A DNA stretch of 64,000 bases. Origin: Ensifer adhaerens (GTDB lineage Bacteria; Pseudomonadota; Alphaproteobacteria; Rhizobiales; Rhizobiaceae). The stretch spans positions 1-64,000 of the forward strand of contig NZ_LGAP01000026.1 of the NCBI RefSeq assembly GCF_001270265.1, given 5' to 3'. Shown here in pieces: positions 7,980 to 18,173 of this stretch; the first letter of the stretch is position 1; each line of letters starts with the position of its first letter. A program made the translations under genes and the position numbers. The notes below the pieces were generated by a model. The model was given only the letters and a program-made list of their open reading frames with translations, had not been told where the DNA came from and did not search any database.

Positions 7980-10900
7980 TTACTCGGCGGGTGTCGGGTT
8001 CTCGGTTGCAGCCGGTGTGGCTTCGGCCTTCCTGCGTGCGAACAGCTTCGTGACGAACACGAAGAACACCGGAACGAAGAAGATCGCCAGCACCGTTGCC
8101 GAAATCATGCCACCCATCACGCCGGTACCGATGGCGCGCTGGCTGCCGGAGCTTGCGCCTGTGGCGATTGCCAGCGGCAGAACGCCGAGCGTGAAGGCGA
8201 GCGACGTCATCAGGATCGGGCGGAAGCGTAAGTGCGCTGCCTCCAGCGTCGCATCGATCAGCGACTTGCCCTGTTCACGCAGTTCCTTGGCGAACTCGAT
8301 GATCAGGATGGCGTTCTTCGCCGACAGGCCGATGATCGCGATCAGGCCGACCTTGAAGTACACGTCGTTCGGCATGTCGCGCATGGTCACGGCGAGCACC
8401 GAACCGATGACGCCGAGCGGAACCACCATGATCACCGCCACCGGGATCGACCAGCTCTCATAGAGCGCGGCCAGGCACAGGAAGACGAGCAGGCACGACA
8501 GCGCGATCAAGAGAGGCGCTTGGGTACCCGACTGGATTTCCTGCAGGGACTGGCCGGTCCATTCGTAACCGAAGCCTGCCGGCAACTCGCCCGCAAGCCG
8601 CTGCATCTCGTTGATCGCGTCACCGGAGGAATACCCCGGAGCCGCTTCGCCGCTGATGCGCACCGACGGATAGCCGTTGTAGCCGATCGTCTGCGTCGAG
8701 GCCTTGACCCATTCCACCGTCGCAAAGGCGGAGAGCGGAACCATGCCGCCATTGGCGTTGCGGACGTTGAGGTTCAACAGATCCGCAGTCTGCATGCGCT
8801 GACCCTCGTCTGCCTGCACCGTCACGCGCTGCATGCGGCCGGCATTCGGGAAGTCGTTGACATAGGACGAGCCAAGGTTGGTCGAGATCGTCGAGTTGAT
8901 GTCCGCGAAGGTCACGCCGAAGGTGTTGGCCTTTTCGCGGTCGATGGTCACGCTGACCTGGGCCGCGTCGGGCATGCCTTCGAAGCGAACGCCGGTGACG
9001 ATCTTGCTCTCAGCCGCAAGGCCGAGAAGCTGGTCGCGTGCCTGCGAGAGGGCAGCTTCGCCGAGGCCGCCGCGATCCTGCAGGCGGAACGAGAAGCCCC
9101 CGGTGGTGCCGAGGCCCTGGATCGCCGGCGGCGACAGCGCGAAGCTGATCGCATCCTTGATCTGGCTCATCGCCATGGTGGCACGCATGGCGATCGACTG
9201 GGCCGCATTGTCGGCGTCGCGTTCCTTCCAGTCCTTCAGCGTCACGAAGGCGAGCGCTGCGTTCTGTCCGGTGCCGAAGAAGGAGAAGCCGTTGATCGCG
9301 ATGATGCGTTCGACAGCGGGCTCCTGGCCGAAGATCTTCTCAGCCTGTTCCACCACCTCGGTCGTGCGGTTGCCCGTCGCCTCGGAGGGGAGCTGCATCA
9401 TGACGATCACGAAGCCCTGGTCTTCGTCCGGAAGGAACGACGACGGCAACTTCATGAACAGCCAGCCGAGGCCGGCCAAAACGGCGACGTAGACGATCAT
9501 GTAGCGACCGGTCCGGTGGACCAGGCGCTTCACGATGCCGCTATAGCCGTGCGAGGTCTTGTCGAAGCTGCGGTTGAACCAGCCGAAGAAGCCGCGCTTG
9601 GCGTGGTGGTGACCCTTGGGAACCTGCTTCAGGAAGCTGGCGCACAGCGCCGGCGTCAGCGACAGCGCGAGCAGCGCCGAGAACAGGATCGACACGACCA
9701 TCGTCAGCGAGAACTGGCGATAGATCACGCCGACGGCGCCCGGGAAGAAGGCCATCGGAATGAACACCGAAGCCAGAACCAGCGTGATGCCGATGACGGC
9801 GCCGGTGATCTGCTTCATCGCCTTGCGGGTGGCTTGCTTTGGCGTCAGCCCCTCTTCGGACATGATGCGCTCGACGTTCTCGACGACGATGATCGCATCG
9901 TCGACGAGGATGCCGATCGCCAGCACCATGCCGAACATGGTCAGAACGTTGATCGAGAAGCCCATCGCCAGCATCACCGCGCAGGTGCCCAAAAGAGCGA
10001 CCGGCACGACCAGCGTCGGGATGATGGTGTAGCGGATGTTCTGCAGGAACAGGAACATCACGATGAAGACGAGCGCGACCGCTTCGACCAGCGTCGAAAG
10101 CACCTTCTCGATGGAGACGGCAACGAACGGCGAAGTGTCGTAGGGAACCGAATATTCGAGCCCATCAGGGAAGAACTTCGACAGTTCGTCCATGCGCTCC
10201 TTGATCGCCGCCGAGGTCGACATCGCGTTGCCGCTTGGCGACAGCTGTATGGCGATAGCCGCGGATGGCTTGCCGTTCAGGCGGGTCGAAAACGCGTAGC
10301 TTTCGCCACCGATTTCGACGCGGGCGACGTCGCGCAGACGAACGGAGGAGCCGTCCGGATTGGCGCGAAGCACGATTGCTCCGAATTCCTCGGCACTGGA
10401 CAGCTGACCCTTGACGACAACGGGAGCACTGATCTGCTGCGTGATCGGGTTCGGCTGAGCGCCGATCGAGCCGGATGCGATCTGGGCGTTCTGGGCCTGG
10501 ACGGCATTCGTCACGTCGGCGGCCGTCAGGTTGAGGCCGAGCATCTTGTCCGGATCGAGCCAGACGCGCATCGAGCGTTCGGTCGCAAACAGCTGCGCGC
10601 GGCCGACGCCGGGCACGCGCTGGACTTCGTTCAGCACGTTGCGGCTGAGATAGTCGCCGAGACCGATGGCGTCCATCGAACCGTCGGTCGAGGTGAGCGC
10701 GACGATCATCAGGAAGCCGGAACCCGCTTCATCGACCTGCACGCCCTGGCGCTTGACCGAATCGGGCAGGCGCGGTTCGACGCGGCGAACGCGGTTCTGA
10801 ATGTCGACGGCCGCCTGTCCCGGATCGGTACCGGGCGCAAAGGTAGCGCTGATGTCGACCGAGCCGGAAGCGCTGGAGGTCGATTCGAAATAGAGCAGGC

Positions 10901-11120
10901 CTTCGACGCCGTTCAGCTCGTTTTCGATCAGACGGGTGACGCTCTGATAGGTGTCCTGCGACGACGCGCCGGGGTAGCTCGTGTTGATGGAGATCTGCGG
11001 CGGTGCGACATCAGGATATTGCGATACCGGCAAGAGCGGTATCGCAATGATGCCGGCGATCATGATGAAAATCGCCACCACCCAGGCAAAAATAGGCCTG
11101 TCGATGAAAAAACTAGGCAT
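7980..11120 (-). CDS. acrB: RND multidrug efflux transporter, inner-membrane subunit (AcrB/HAE1 family)
   Basis: A 1046-residue proton-driven antiporter, the usual length for HAE1 pumps. The N-terminus PSFFIDRPIFAWVVAIFIMIAG and the repeat architecture of 12 helices with two large periplasmic loops are typical. TM4 carries GILVDDAIIVVENVERIM, containing the two Asp residues of the proton relay, and TM10 has GLSAKNAILIIEFAKEL with the conserved Lys. Loop motifs such as YPGASSQDTYQSVTRLIE match AcrB. It would work as a trimer with the upstream AcrA-like adaptor and an outer-membrane channel encoded elsewhere, since none is next to it. The gap to acrA is 10 nt. Confidence 0.95.
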   Translation of the reverse strand: MPSFFIDRPIFAWVVAIFIMIAGIIAIPLLPVSQYPDVAPPQISINTSYPGASSQDTYQSVTRLIENELNGVEGLLYFESTSSASGSVDISATFAPGTDPGQAAVDIQNRVRRVEPRLPDSVKRQGVQVDEAGSGFLMIVALTSTDGSMDAIGLGDYLSRNVLNEVQRVPGVGRAQLFATERSMRVWLDPDKMLGLNLTAADVTNAVQAQNAQIASGSIGAQPNPITQQISAPVVVKGQLSSAEEFGAIVLRANPDGSSVRLRDVARVEIGGESYAFSTRLNGKPSAAIAIQLSPSGNAMSTSAAIKERMDELSKFFPDGLEYSVPYDTSPFVAVSIEKVLSTLVEAVALVFIVMFLFLQNIRYTIIPTLVVPVALLGTCAVMLAMGFSINVLTMFGMVLAIGILVDDAIIVVENVERIMSEEGLTPKQATRKAMKQITGAVIGITLVLASVFIPMAFFPGAVGVIYRQFSLTMVVSILFSALLALSLTPALCASFLKQVPKGHHHAKRGFFGWFNRSFDKTSHGYSGIVKRLVHRTGRYMIVYVAVLAGLGWLFMKLPSSFLPDEDQGFVIVMMQLPSEATGNRTTEVVEQAEKIFGQEPAVERIIAINGFSFFGTGQNAALAFVTLKDWKERDADNAAQSIAMRATMAMSQIKDAISFALSPPAIQGLGTTGGFSFRLQDRGGLGEAALSQARDQLLGLAAESKIVTGVRFEGMPDAAQVSVTIDREKANTFGVTFADINSTISTNLGSSYVNDFPNAGRMQRVTVQADEGQRMQTADLLNLNVRNANGGMVPLSAFATVEWVKASTQTIGYNGYPSVRISGEAAPGYSSGDAINEMQRLAGELPAGFGYEWTGQSLQEIQSGTQAPLLIALSCLLVFLCLAALYESWSIPVAVIMVVPLGVIGSVLAVTMRDMPNDVYFKVGLIAIIGLSAKNAILIIEFAKELREQGKSLIDATLEAAHLRFRPILMTSLAFTLGVLPLAIATGASSGSQRAIGTGVMGGMISATVLAIFFVPVFFVFVTKLFARRKAEATPAATENPTPAE

Positions 11121-11130
11121 TAATCAGCAC

Positions 11131-12348
11131 TCACTTTGTGGCTTCAGCGGGCTTTTCTTCGGCCGCCGCGGTCGTCTGGGCTGCTTCGGTCACAGGCTTG
11201 GCGTTCGGGTCCCAGTCGGTCGGTTCCACCGGTGCACCGGGGCCGATCTTCTGGAAGCCTTCGACGATGACCTTTTCACCGGGCTTCAACCCGGTGGTCA
11301 CCTGCCAGCGGGTTCCGACTGTCCGTCCAAGCGTGACGTTGCGGAACTCGACCTTCTTGTCGGCGGCCACGACATAGACCTGCGACTGGCCGGCATTGTT
11401 GCGCTGGACAGCCTGCTGCGGCACGGTGATCGCGTCCTTTTCGACGCCCTGCTGGACAAGCACGCGGACATACATGCCCGGCAAGAGGTCGCCGTCGGGG
11501 TTGGGGAACTCGCCGCGCAGCGTGACCTGGCCGGTCGTCGCGTCGACGGCCGCTTCCGAGAACAGGAGCTTGCCCTTGTGCTCGTAAGTCGTGCCGTCGT
11601 CGAGGATCAGCTGAACCTCGGCTTCCAGATCGGCGCTCATCATCTGGCCGTCCTCGAGCGCCTTGCGCAGGCGGATGAGGTCGGTCGCCGACTGGGTAAA
11701 GTCGGCATAGAGCGGATCGAGCTGCTGGATCGTGGCGAGGTTTTCCGAGCTGTTGGCGCTGACGAGCGCGCCCTCGGTGATGAGAGCGCGGCCGATCTGG
11801 CCGGTGATCGGGGCGGTCACGTTGGCATATTGCAGGTCGAGCTTGGCTGCGGCGAGGCCCGCTTCGGCGATCGCGACGTCGGCGTCGGCTTGGGCGAGCA
11901 AGGCGGTCGCATCGTCGAACTGCTGGGCGGCGACGACGTTGGCCTTTTTCAGCGCTTCCTGTCGGGCAGCTTTCTGCTCTGCCTGGAGGTGCACGGCCTT
12001 GGCGCGGCGCAGCGTCGCCTCGGCCCTCTCGACCTGGACCTGGAAGGGAGCCGGATCGATGCGGTAGAGCACGTCACCCTCCTTGACCTTCGAGCCCTGC
12101 TGGAAGACGCGTTCGACGACGATGCCGGAAACGCGCGGGCGAACTTCGGCGACGCGCGTCGCGGTGATGCGGCCCGGCAGTTCGTTGGTGATCGGCAGCG
12201 TCTCGGATGCGGTCGTGAAGACGGCGACGGCCGATGGCGGGAAGGCGGGAGCGGCCTGTTCTTCTTGTTTCTGGCAGCCGGAAAGGAGAATCACGGTTGC
12301 CAAGGCGGCGGCCAGTGTCGGTCGGTTCATGCGCATAGCGATGTCCAT
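11131..12348 (-). CDS. acrA: RND efflux periplasmic adaptor lipoprotein (AcrA family)
   Basis: About 405 residues. The signal peptide ends in a lipobox (LLSGC, Cys about 25), so the mature protein is lipid-anchored in the periplasm. It shows the membrane-fusion order: beta-barrel start, lipoyl half-motif (GIVVERVFQQGSKVKEGDVLYRIDP), long coiled-coil hairpin rich in Ala/Lys/Gln, second lipoyl half (YANVTAPITGQIGRALITEGALV), then the C-terminal barrel and a Thr/Ala/Glu-rich tail. It bridges AcrB to an outer-membrane channel. First gene of the operon; starts at 12348, 12336 or 12330 are possible, all upstream of the signal peptide core. Confidence 0.92.
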   Translation of the reverse strand: MDIAMRMNRPTLAAALATVILLSGCQKQEEQAAPAFPPSAVAVFTTASETLPITNELPGRITATRVAEVRPRVSGIVVERVFQQGSKVKEGDVLYRIDPAPFQVQVERAEATLRRAKAVHLQAEQKAARQEALKKANVVAAQQFDDATALLAQADADVAIAEAGLAAAKLDLQYANVTAPITGQIGRALITEGALVSANSSENLATIQQLDPLYADFTQSATDLIRLRKALEDGQMMSADLEAEVQLILDDGTTYEHKGKLLFSEAAVDATTGQVTLRGEFPNPDGDLLPGMYVRVLVQQGVEKDAITVPQQAVQRNNAGQSQVYVVAADKKVEFRNVTLGRTVGTRWQVTTGLKPGEKVIVEGFQKIGPGAPVEPTDWDPNAKPVTEAAQTTAAAEEKPAEATK

Positions 12349-12448
12349 ATTCGGTGACCGTGCGCAGCCAGGGCGTATCGCAGGGCTGCGCGGTCCGGAA
12401 GTGAAGGGAAGCAAGACCAGTATCGGGATCGGAAAATACCGGAACGCT

Positions 12449-12472
12449 AATATACAAACACAAATGTATGTT
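12449..12472 (-). promoter_or_regulatory. AcrR-type operator upstream of acrA
   Basis: Read on the minus strand, this 24-bp imperfect palindrome has a left arm AACATACATT, centre TGTG and right arm TTTGTATATT. The E. coli AcrR operator has arms TACATACATT and AATGTATGTA around the same centre, so the left half and centre are nearly identical. It lies about 100 bp before the acrA start and overlaps a possible -10 (TATATT). It is the likely target of the TetR protein encoded downstream. Confidence 0.65.
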
Positions 12473-12519
12473 AATTTGCGCCGCAGTGCAACACCGTGAT
12501 GCAGTGCGTTCTTTCGATG

Positions 12520-12558
12520 AAAAAAATCAACCGCCGCAGTGCTTTGGGCACCACGGCG
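12520..12558 (-). terminator. Intrinsic terminator of the sugar ABC operon
   Basis: On the minus strand a stem (CCGCCG..GTGC / GCAC..CGGCGG) with loop CCAAA is followed by GGTTGA and seven T. It lies about 50 nt beyond the stop of the ATPase gene and is a good rho-independent terminator. It also insulates the acrA promoter region from the operon. Confidence 0.8.
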
Positions 12559-12606
12559 GCTGATCATCACGCAGCTGTGATCCGGCGATGTGCCGGATGG
12601 GTTGTC

Positions 12607-13608
<1,002 letters not shown>

Positions 13609-13621
13609 CTGGTTGCCCCTC

Positions 13622-14686
13622 TTAAAGTTTGACCGGCTGGCCGGTGCGGACGCTTTCATCAGCCGCAAGGCAGATGCGCAGCGACTGGACGGCGTCGTTC
13701 ATGTGGCGGTCGAGATTGATATCTTCGCGGATGGCCTTCAGCACATAGGCCTGCTCACGATCGCAGAGTTCCTGATGGCCCGGCTCTCCGTCCATTGTCA
13801 GGTCTTCGTCCGGTTTCAGGAAGCGGCCGTTGGGGCCGGTTTCCGCATTATGCACGCGAATGACCGAGGTCTTGGTGTGGGTGTCGATATCGTCCGACTT
13901 GGCGTTCGGATCCATGACGATCGACACGGAGCCCTTCGGCGACATCACGTCCTTCACGAAGAAGGCGGTCTCCGAAATCATCGGCCCCCAGCCGGCTTCG
14001 TACCAGCCGGCCGACCCGTCTTCGAAGATCACCTGGAGATGGCCGTAATTGTACATGTCCGAAGCGATTTCGTCGGAAAGACGCAGACCCATGCCGCGCA
14101 CCTCCACCGGCTTGGCGTCGGTGATCTGGCACATGACGTCGACATAATGCACGCCGCAGTCGACGATCGGCGGCGTCGTCTGCATCAGCGACTTGTGCGT
14201 TTCCCAGGTCGGGCCGCTCGACTGCTGGTTCAGGTTCATGCGGAAGACGTAGGGACCGCCGAGTTTGCGGGCTTCGGCGATCAGCCGGATCCAGGACGGA
14301 CGATGGCGCAGGATATAGCCGATGATCAGCTTGCGGCCATGCTTCCTGGCGGCGGCAACGACCCGTTCGGCGTCGGCGACCGTCGTTGCCAGCGGCTTTT
14401 CCACGAAGACGTCGCAGCCTGCTTCGAAGGCAGCGACCGCATAGTCGGCATGACTGTCGGAATAGGTGCAGACCGAGCAGAGCTCGGGTTTCAACTCTGC
14501 AACTGCCGCCTTGAAATCCGGATGGATCGTATAGCCGCGAAGCTCTTCAGGAAGCTCGACCTTGGAGCGATTGACCAGGCCGACGATCTCGAAGCCGGGA
14601 TTGTTGTGATAGGCCAGCGCATGGCTGCGGCCCATATTGCCGAGGCCCGCGACGAGGACCCGGACCGGTTTGCTGGATGAACTCAC
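13622..14686 (-). CDS. Gfo/Idh/MocA family NAD(P)-dependent oxidoreductase
   Basis: A 354-residue enzyme. The N-terminal Rossmann fold shows [17 protein letters not shown] and the family hallmark [11 protein letters not shown]. The C-terminal alpha/beta domain contains [11 protein letters not shown], matching the catalytic Lys/Asp/His arrangement of sugar dehydrogenases. It overlaps the permease upstream by 4 bp (ATGA) and is followed after 13 nt by the ATPase, so it belongs to the transporter operon. It may oxidise or epimerise the imported sugar, perhaps an amino-sugar or anhydro-sugar derivative. The exact substrate is unknown. Confidence 0.85.
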   Translation of the reverse strand: MSSSSKPVRVLVAGLGNMGRSHALAYHNNPGFEIVGLVNRSKVELPEELRGYTIHPDFKAAVAELKPELCSVCTYSDSHADYAVAAFEAGCDVFVEKPLATTVADAERVVAAARKHGRKLIIGYILRHRPSWIRLIAEARKLGGPYVFRMNLNQQSSGPTWETHKSLMQTTPPIVDCGVHYVDVMCQITDAKPVEVRGMGLRLSDEIASDMYNYGHLQVIFEDGSAGWYEAGWGPMISETAFFVKDVMSPKGSVSIVMDPNAKSDDIDTHTKTSVIRVHNAETGPNGRFLKPDEDLTMDGEPGHQELCDREQAYVLKAIREDINLDRHMNDAVQSLRICLAADESVRTGQPVKL

Positions 14687-15522
14687 TTGACTGCTCCTGC
14701 GGTGATGCCGCGGATCAGCTGCCGCGAGAAGATGACATAGAGGACGAGAACCGGGAGGATGGCGAGCGACAGGGCCGCAAGCACCGCGTTCCAGTTGGTG
14801 ACGAACTGGCCGATGAAAATCTGCGAGCCGAGTGTCACCGTCTTGGTCGCTTCTGCCGGCGCCAGGATCAGCGGGAACCAGAGATCGTTCCAGATCGGGA
14901 TCATCGTGAACACGGCGACGGTCGCCATCGCCGGCCGGATCAACGGCAGCACGAGGCGGAAAAAGATCGAGTATTCCGACAGCCCGTCGATGCGACCGGC
15001 GTTCTTCAGGTCATCGGAAACGGTACGCATGAACTCCGACAGGATGAACACCGCGAGCGGCAAACCTTGCGCGGTATAGACCAGGATCAGCGCCGTCAGC
15101 GTGTTGACGAGGTTGGCCGCGACCATGCCCTGAAGGATGGCGACGGTGCCGAGCCGGATCGGGATCATGATGCCGATCGCGAGATAGAGCCCCATCAGCG
15201 TGTTGCCGCGGAAGCGGTATTCCGACAGCGCGAAGGCGGCCATGGCGCCAAACAAGAGCACCAGCGCGATCGCGACGATCGTGACGATGAAGCTGTTCTG
15301 GAAGTAGGTCACGAAATCGCCCTGGCCGAGCACCGTCTGGTAGCCGATCAGGCTGAAGGTCTGGGGCGTGGGGACCGTCAATGGCGCCCGGAAGATCGCG
15401 TTGCGATCCTTGAACGAGTTGATGATCGTCAGGAACACCGGAAACAGCGAGATGAGCGTATAGGCGATCAGCGCGATGTGGACGAAGCCGGTGCGGAAAA
15501 TGGAGTGGCGTGCTTGCGACAT
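14683..15522 (-). CDS. Sugar ABC transporter permease, MalG type
   Basis: A 279-residue polytopic membrane protein of the CUT1 class with about six helices and the EAA loop (NAGRIDGLSEYSIFFRLVLPLIRPA) that contacts the ATPase. An N-terminal helix (IALIAYTLISLFPVFLTIINSF) is typical of MalG-like partners. It translocates sugar together with the MalF-type permease that ends 11 nt upstream. Start ATG at 15522. Confidence 0.92.
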   Translation of the reverse strand: MSQARHSIFRTGFVHIALIAYTLISLFPVFLTIINSFKDRNAIFRAPLTVPTPQTFSLIGYQTVLGQGDFVTYFQNSFIVTIVAIALVLLFGAMAAFALSEYRFRGNTLMGLYLAIGIMIPIRLGTVAILQGMVAANLVNTLTALILVYTAQGLPLAVFILSEFMRTVSDDLKNAGRIDGLSEYSIFFRLVLPLIRPAMATVAVFTMIPIWNDLWFPLILAPAEATKTVTLGSQIFIGQFVTNWNAVLAALSLAILPVLVLYVIFSRQLIRGITAGAVK

Positions 15523-15533
15523 CTCGGCCTCCC

Positions 15534-16484
15534 TTAGAACTGATAGCGGCGCATGCGGCGCTGGATGACGAAGAGGTAGAGCGATACGCCGGCGAGGATG
15601 ATCAGGAACATCACCGTCGCGATCGTCGCGCCCATCGAGCGGTCGCCGAGCTGCAGCTGGAAGCCGAAGAAGGTGCGGTAGAGCAGCGTGCCGAGAATGT
15701 CGGTCGAACCATCAGGACCGGCAAGCGCGCCCTGCACCGTATAGACCAGGTCGAAGGCGTTGAAGTTGCCGACGAAGGTCAGGATCGAGATGATGCCGAT
15801 CGCGGGCAGGATCAGCGGCAGCTTGATCTTCCAGAACTGGCTCCAGCCGGTGACGCCGTCGCATTCGGCGGCCTCGATCACCTCATCGGGAATGTTGAGC
15901 AGCGCGGCATAGATCAGCATCATCGGGATGCCGACATATTGCCAGACCGAGATCAGCGATACGGCGATCAGAGCCGAGCCGGGCTTGCCGAGCCAGGGTG
16001 CAAACATCGACTTCAGGCCGACGAGATCGAGCATCCCAGGCGCAACGCCCCAGATCGGCGAAAGGATCAGCTTCCAGATGAAGCCGACGATGACGAAGGA
16101 CAGCAGCGTCGGCAGGAAGATCGCCGTGCGGTAGAACGTGACGAAACGCAGCTTCGGAATGGACAGCATCGCCGCCAGCGCAACGCCGATCGGGTTCTGC
16201 ACGCACATGTGAATGATGAAGAAGATGACGTTGTTCTTCAGCGCGTTCCAGAAATCGTGCGCCCAGCGCTCGTCGCCGAACAGCACCTGGAAGTTTGCGA
16301 GGCCAACGAAGGTCGGCTGACCGTCGACCGTGTTGAACAGCGAGAGACGCAGCGTCTCGATCAGCGGCAGGATCATGACCGCCGTGTAGACCAGAAGGGC
16401 CGGCAGCAGAAAGACGAGGATGTGCCAGCGCTTCGGCCGTTTCACGGTCGGCTGTTCCTCTTGCAGTGAAGTGGCGTTGCTCAT
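15534..16484 (-). CDS. Sugar ABC transporter permease, MalF type
   Basis: About 316 residues with six or more helices and the EAA loop (EAAECDGVTGWSQFWKIKLPLILPA) of CUT1 permeases. The ATG at 16484 gives the normal N-terminus, with a charged cytosolic segment followed by HILVFLLPALLVYTAVMILPLI. A longer open frame upstream has no SD. It is separated from the binding-protein gene by about 370 nt holding a RIME-like element between two hairpins, so its expression is probably lower than that of the binding protein. Confidence 0.92.
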   Translation of the reverse strand: MSNATSLQEEQPTVKRPKRWHILVFLLPALLVYTAVMILPLIETLRLSLFNTVDGQPTFVGLANFQVLFGDERWAHDFWNALKNNVIFFIIHMCVQNPIGVALAAMLSIPKLRFVTFYRTAIFLPTLLSFVIVGFIWKLILSPIWGVAPGMLDLVGLKSMFAPWLGKPGSALIAVSLISVWQYVGIPMMLIYAALLNIPDEVIEAAECDGVTGWSQFWKIKLPLILPAIGIISILTFVGNFNAFDLVYTVQGALAGPDGSTDILGTLLYRTFFGFQLQLGDRSMGATIATVMFLIILAGVSLYLFVIQRRMRRYQF

Positions 16485-16634
16485 TGATCGTACCCGCTTG
16501 TTCGACCGGTTCCCCAAGGCATCATGATGCACGTCGACGCCATACGGCCGGTCCTGCCGCATACCGCCTGCCCCGATCCGGGCTCATGACGAAGGTTAAG
16601 GCTATCGCGTTCTTTTGCAAACGACTGCGTCGGT

Positions 16635-16657
16635 GACCTCCCCATCAAGGGGAGGTC
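16635..16657. terminator. Perfect hairpin in the ABC operon gap
   Basis: A 9-bp perfect stem (GACCTCCCC / GGGGAGGTC) with a 5-nt loop. It is one of two near-identical CCTCCCC/GGGGAGG hairpins flanking the RIME-like element. No T-run follows, so it is more likely an RNA-stability or attenuation element. Confidence 0.4.
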
Positions 16658-16713
16658 GATGACGCTGCGGCTGGGGGAGTGCCTCCTTGGACAATGTCGC
16701 CCCGCCCGGCCCT

Positions 16714-16817
16714 TGCTGCATGTTTCCTCAGATCCTATCCGATTTAAGGACAAAACATGCAGCAATTCAAAGTGCTACAGCGACCTCTGCGCGTCCGACA
16801 GGACGCGCGGCGCCGTA
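16714..16817 (-). repeat. RIME-like palindromic intergenic element, copy 2 (inverted)
   Basis: Same two-palindrome design as copies 1 and 4 but in the opposite orientation: the CTGCATGTTT...AAACATGCAG AT-rich arm pair comes first, then the GCGCGTCC/GGACGCGC GC-rich arms. The sequence is about as close to copy 3 as copy 1 is to copy 4, so two subtypes exist in this window. It sits inside a transcribed operon, so it will be part of the mRNA. Confidence 0.78.
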
Positions 16818-16824
16818 GGGCCGA

Positions 16825-16845
16825 CCCTCCCCTTGAAGGGGAGGG
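16825..16845 (-). terminator. Hairpin just after the sugar-binding protein gene
   Basis: An 8-bp perfect stem (CCCTCCCC / GGGGAGGG, loop TTGAA) lies 12 nt beyond the binding-protein stop. Such a stem protects the 3' end of the abundant binding-protein mRNA or partly terminates it before the permease genes, as in maltose-type operons. Confidence 0.5.
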
Positions 16846-16857
16846 AACCAGTTGCGC

Positions 16858-18117
16858 TTACTTTGCCGGCTTGTACCAGCCGTCGAGACCCTTCTGCAGC
16901 TTTTCGGCAGCAACCTCAGGCGTATCCGTGCCGTTGATGACGTTGGCAGATTCGACCCAAGTCTCGTTTTCGAGGTTCGGCGTACCGCGCGACAGGATCT
17001 GGTAGGTCGAGCGGATCGTCGGCTTGCACTTTTCGCGCCAGGAAACGAATTCCTGAGCGAGCGGATCGGCCATCTTCACGGCGGTCGAGTTCAGGCTGAA
17101 GAAGCCCGGCAGCGCGTTGGCGTAGATGTCGGCGAATTCCGGCGACGAGATCCAGGTCAGGAGCTTCTTGGCTTCTTCGGCATGGGCGCTCTTGGCGTTG
17201 AGGCCGACGCCGATGTCGTTGTGGTCGGAGATGTAGCAAGCGTCGCCGGCGTTCTTAACCGGAGGCGGGAAGGCGCCCATCTTGAACTGGGCCTGGGTGT
17301 TGAACAGGCCGATTTCCCACGAGCCGGCCGGATAGATCGCCGCGCGGCCGAGCGTGAACAGGTTCTGGCTGTCCGGGTAGGTCTGGGCTTCGAAACCGTC
17401 GCCGAGGTAGTCCTTCCACTTGGCGAGAACGCGATAGGGCTCGACCCACGCATCGTCGGTCAGCTTCTGCTCGCCCTTGATCAGCGCGGCGCGGCCTTCT
17501 TCACCCTTCCAATAGGTCGGGCCGATGTTCTGGTAGCCCATGGTCGCGGCTTCCCAGAGGTCCTTCGTGCCCATCGCCATCGGGATGTAGTTGCCGTCGG
17601 CCTTGATCTTGTCGAGGGCCGCAAAGAATTCCGCTTCCGTCGTCGGGATCTGGATGCCGAGCTGGTCGAAGGCGTCCTTGTTGTAGATGAAGCCGTGGAT
17701 GACCGAAGCCATCGGCACGCAGAAGGTGGCCGAGCCATCGTCCGTCGTCCAGGCCGACTTGGCGACCGGCGAAAAATTCTCCATGCCCGGAAGCGCTGTC
17801 AGGTCAGCCAGGTGCTTCTTGTTGTAGAGTTCGAGCGAGGCGTCGAACGGGCGGCAGGTGATCAGGTCGCCAGCCGAGCCGGCGTCGAGCTTGGCGTTCA
17901 GCGCCGCGTTGTATTCGGTCGGAGCGGTCGGAGCGAACTTGACCTTGATGCCGGGGTTCTTGGCTTCGAAGGCCGGGATCAGCTTTTCCTGCCAGATCGC
18001 CAGGTCGTCGTTGCGCCAGCTTTCGATCGTCAGGGTGACGTCCTCCGCGTGGGCCAGGCCGGCCGAGCCGAGAATGCTCGACGCGAGCAGCAGGCCCTTG
18101 ATAGTCGTATGGGTCAT
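16858..18117 (-). CDS. Sugar ABC transporter periplasmic substrate-binding protein
   Basis: A 419-residue family 1 solute-binding protein. The signal peptide is clear with cleavage after AHA (about residue 24). The mature part begins EDVTLTIESWRNDDLAIW and shows the domain-closure region YNKDAFDQLGIQIPTTEAEF and the late motif GTDTPEVAAEKLQKGLDGWYK of this fold. It captures the sugar for the MalF/MalG/MalK-type importer encoded downstream. The neighbouring murQ, nag genes and kinases suggest an amino sugar such as GlcNAc, MurNAc or a muropeptide sugar; this is inference. Start ATG has a GAGGGAGAAG SD. Confidence 0.9.
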   Translation of the reverse strand: MTHTTIKGLLLASSILGSAGLAHAEDVTLTIESWRNDDLAIWQEKLIPAFEAKNPGIKVKFAPTAPTEYNAALNAKLDAGSAGDLITCRPFDASLELYNKKHLADLTALPGMENFSPVAKSAWTTDDGSATFCVPMASVIHGFIYNKDAFDQLGIQIPTTEAEFFAALDKIKADGNYIPMAMGTKDLWEAATMGYQNIGPTYWKGEEGRAALIKGEQKLTDDAWVEPYRVLAKWKDYLGDGFEAQTYPDSQNLFTLGRAAIYPAGSWEIGLFNTQAQFKMGAFPPPVKNAGDACYISDHNDIGVGLNAKSAHAEEAKKLLTWISSPEFADIYANALPGFFSLNSTAVKMADPLAQEFVSWREKCKPTIRSTYQILSRGTPNLENETWVESANVINGTDTPEVAAEKLQKGLDGWYKPAK

Positions 18118-18173
18118 TTAGCTTCTCCCTCTTATATGCGCCGTTCTGGCGCGGTTTGAATCCCAGGTTTATG

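Noticed and set aside
8232-11123. A 963-codon plus-strand frame opposite acrB
   Set aside because: Arg/Asp/His-rich composition without hydrophobic core or domains; a typical shadow of a GC-rich antisense frame.
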